From NCBI RefSeq assembly GCF_020184175.1, contig NC_065533.1, forward strand, positions 60,364,351-60,428,350: a stretch of 64,000 bases of DNA, given 5' to 3'. The notes below the pieces were generated by a model. That model saw only the letters and a list, made by a program, of their open reading frames with translations, was not told where the DNA came from and made no database searches. The position numbers were made by a program, and so were the translations under genes. This document shows positions 63,491 to 64,000 of the stretch, piece after piece; the stretch's first letter is position 1; every line of letters begins with the position of its first letter. This stretch comes from Aphis gossypii (taxonomy: Eukaryota; Arthropoda; Insecta; Hemiptera; Aphididae).

Positions 63491-64000
63491 ACGATTATAT
63501 TAAAATGTACTAGGGGAAAATTAACGAAATGTATTAATGTCTAATAGAACTATTAAACAGTTAAAGTGTGTGTGAAATGTTCAAAGCCAAAAATTACATC
63601 TGTTTAATCTAATCCGGAGTTGATTTTGTGTATGCAAACGTGTGTTACCATTTCTATCTTTTATTAAAAACTAAGAATTATAAAATGTATTTTTTATGTT
63701 CACGTGGATAAAATGTACAATACGTGCATACACGGTAAACAAAACCAATTTATTTATAATTCACCCCTTGCCACCGTGTAAAAACTTGAATAGAACACAC
63801 AAATTATACCTACTTGTTACATTCTTTGCTTAATGGTTATATATTTCAAATTTTAGTGCATTTTTAAAAACTTATAAAACCAAAAAATCAATTGCAGATC
63901 GTATAAAATTGGTGGCAGTAAACGTAGATGTTTTCGTCGTAATAAGGAGTCATCGTCATAACCACGAATCCAAAAAAGTGAATGTCAAAATAGCGAGGGG
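63491..64000. other. Right edge, nothing resolved
   Basis: Composition becomes more balanced after about 63890 (an acceptor-like ATTGCAG at 63891-63897), possibly the edge of a plus-strand exon cut by the window. Too short to call. Confidence 0.3.

Noticed and set aside
1..64000. CRISPR array, bacterial operon or rRNA
   Set aside because: Spliced genes, AT-rich intergenic DNA and eukaryotic transposons indicate an animal chromosome. No regular spaced repeats or rRNA motifs were seen.

Overview
The window is AT-rich DNA of an insect, most probably an aphid (Hemiptera). The evidence is spliced genes with small GT-AG introns, short TTAGG-type runs, many short non-autonomous DNA transposons, and a strongly diverged Argonaute-1 paralogue. 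Duplicated, fast-evolving ago1 genes are reported from the pea aphid. The species itself cannot be fixed from the sequence.

Layout. At 1-295 lies a decayed copy of two Argonaute exons. At 1916-10263 (+) lies an intact 18-exon, 889-codon Argonaute-1-like gene. Its guide-binding MID residues are all present, but the first catalytic aspartate of the PIWI DEDH tetrad is serine. From about 10.3 to 44 kb there is no convincing protein-coding gene. This stretch holds GC-rich islands that look like 5' noncoding exons or promoters (12.2-12.9 and 39.5-39.8 kb), hAT-type MITEs with recognisable 8-bp target-site duplications, a 1.6-kb repeat with 14-bp terminal inverted repeats and 550-bp internal periodicity, and a 2.7-3.0 kb segmental duplication (17.4-20.4 and 34.6-37.3 kb) with a different insertion in each copy.

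At 44.0-48.7 kb is a cluster of PIAS/Su(var)2-10 (SUMO E3 ligase) fragments. A broken SAP-PINIT copy is followed by a 2.4-kb palindrome that carries two facing SP-RING fragments and, in its centre, a third PIAS piece. This looks like host-gene capture by a palindromic or transposon-like unit.

At 53.8-55.8 kb (-) are three exons of a microcephalin (MCPH1)-like gene, whose first BRCT domain is interrupted by a 1-base frameshift. At 56.9-59.3 kb (-) is a two-exon coiled-coil gene with one strikingly GC-rich exon. Two solo-LTR candidates, a hAT element at 60.8-61.4 kb, and a small three-exon candidate gene with an in-frame stop (62.1-63.0 kb, -) complete the window.

How the parts relate: the only gene whose function can be read is the small-RNA effector Argonaute. 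The remainder is largely a collection of duplicated and decaying pieces of host genes (ago1, PIAS, perhaps MCPH1) among mobile elements, so this is a fast-turnover region. All exon models and homology calls were made by eye.
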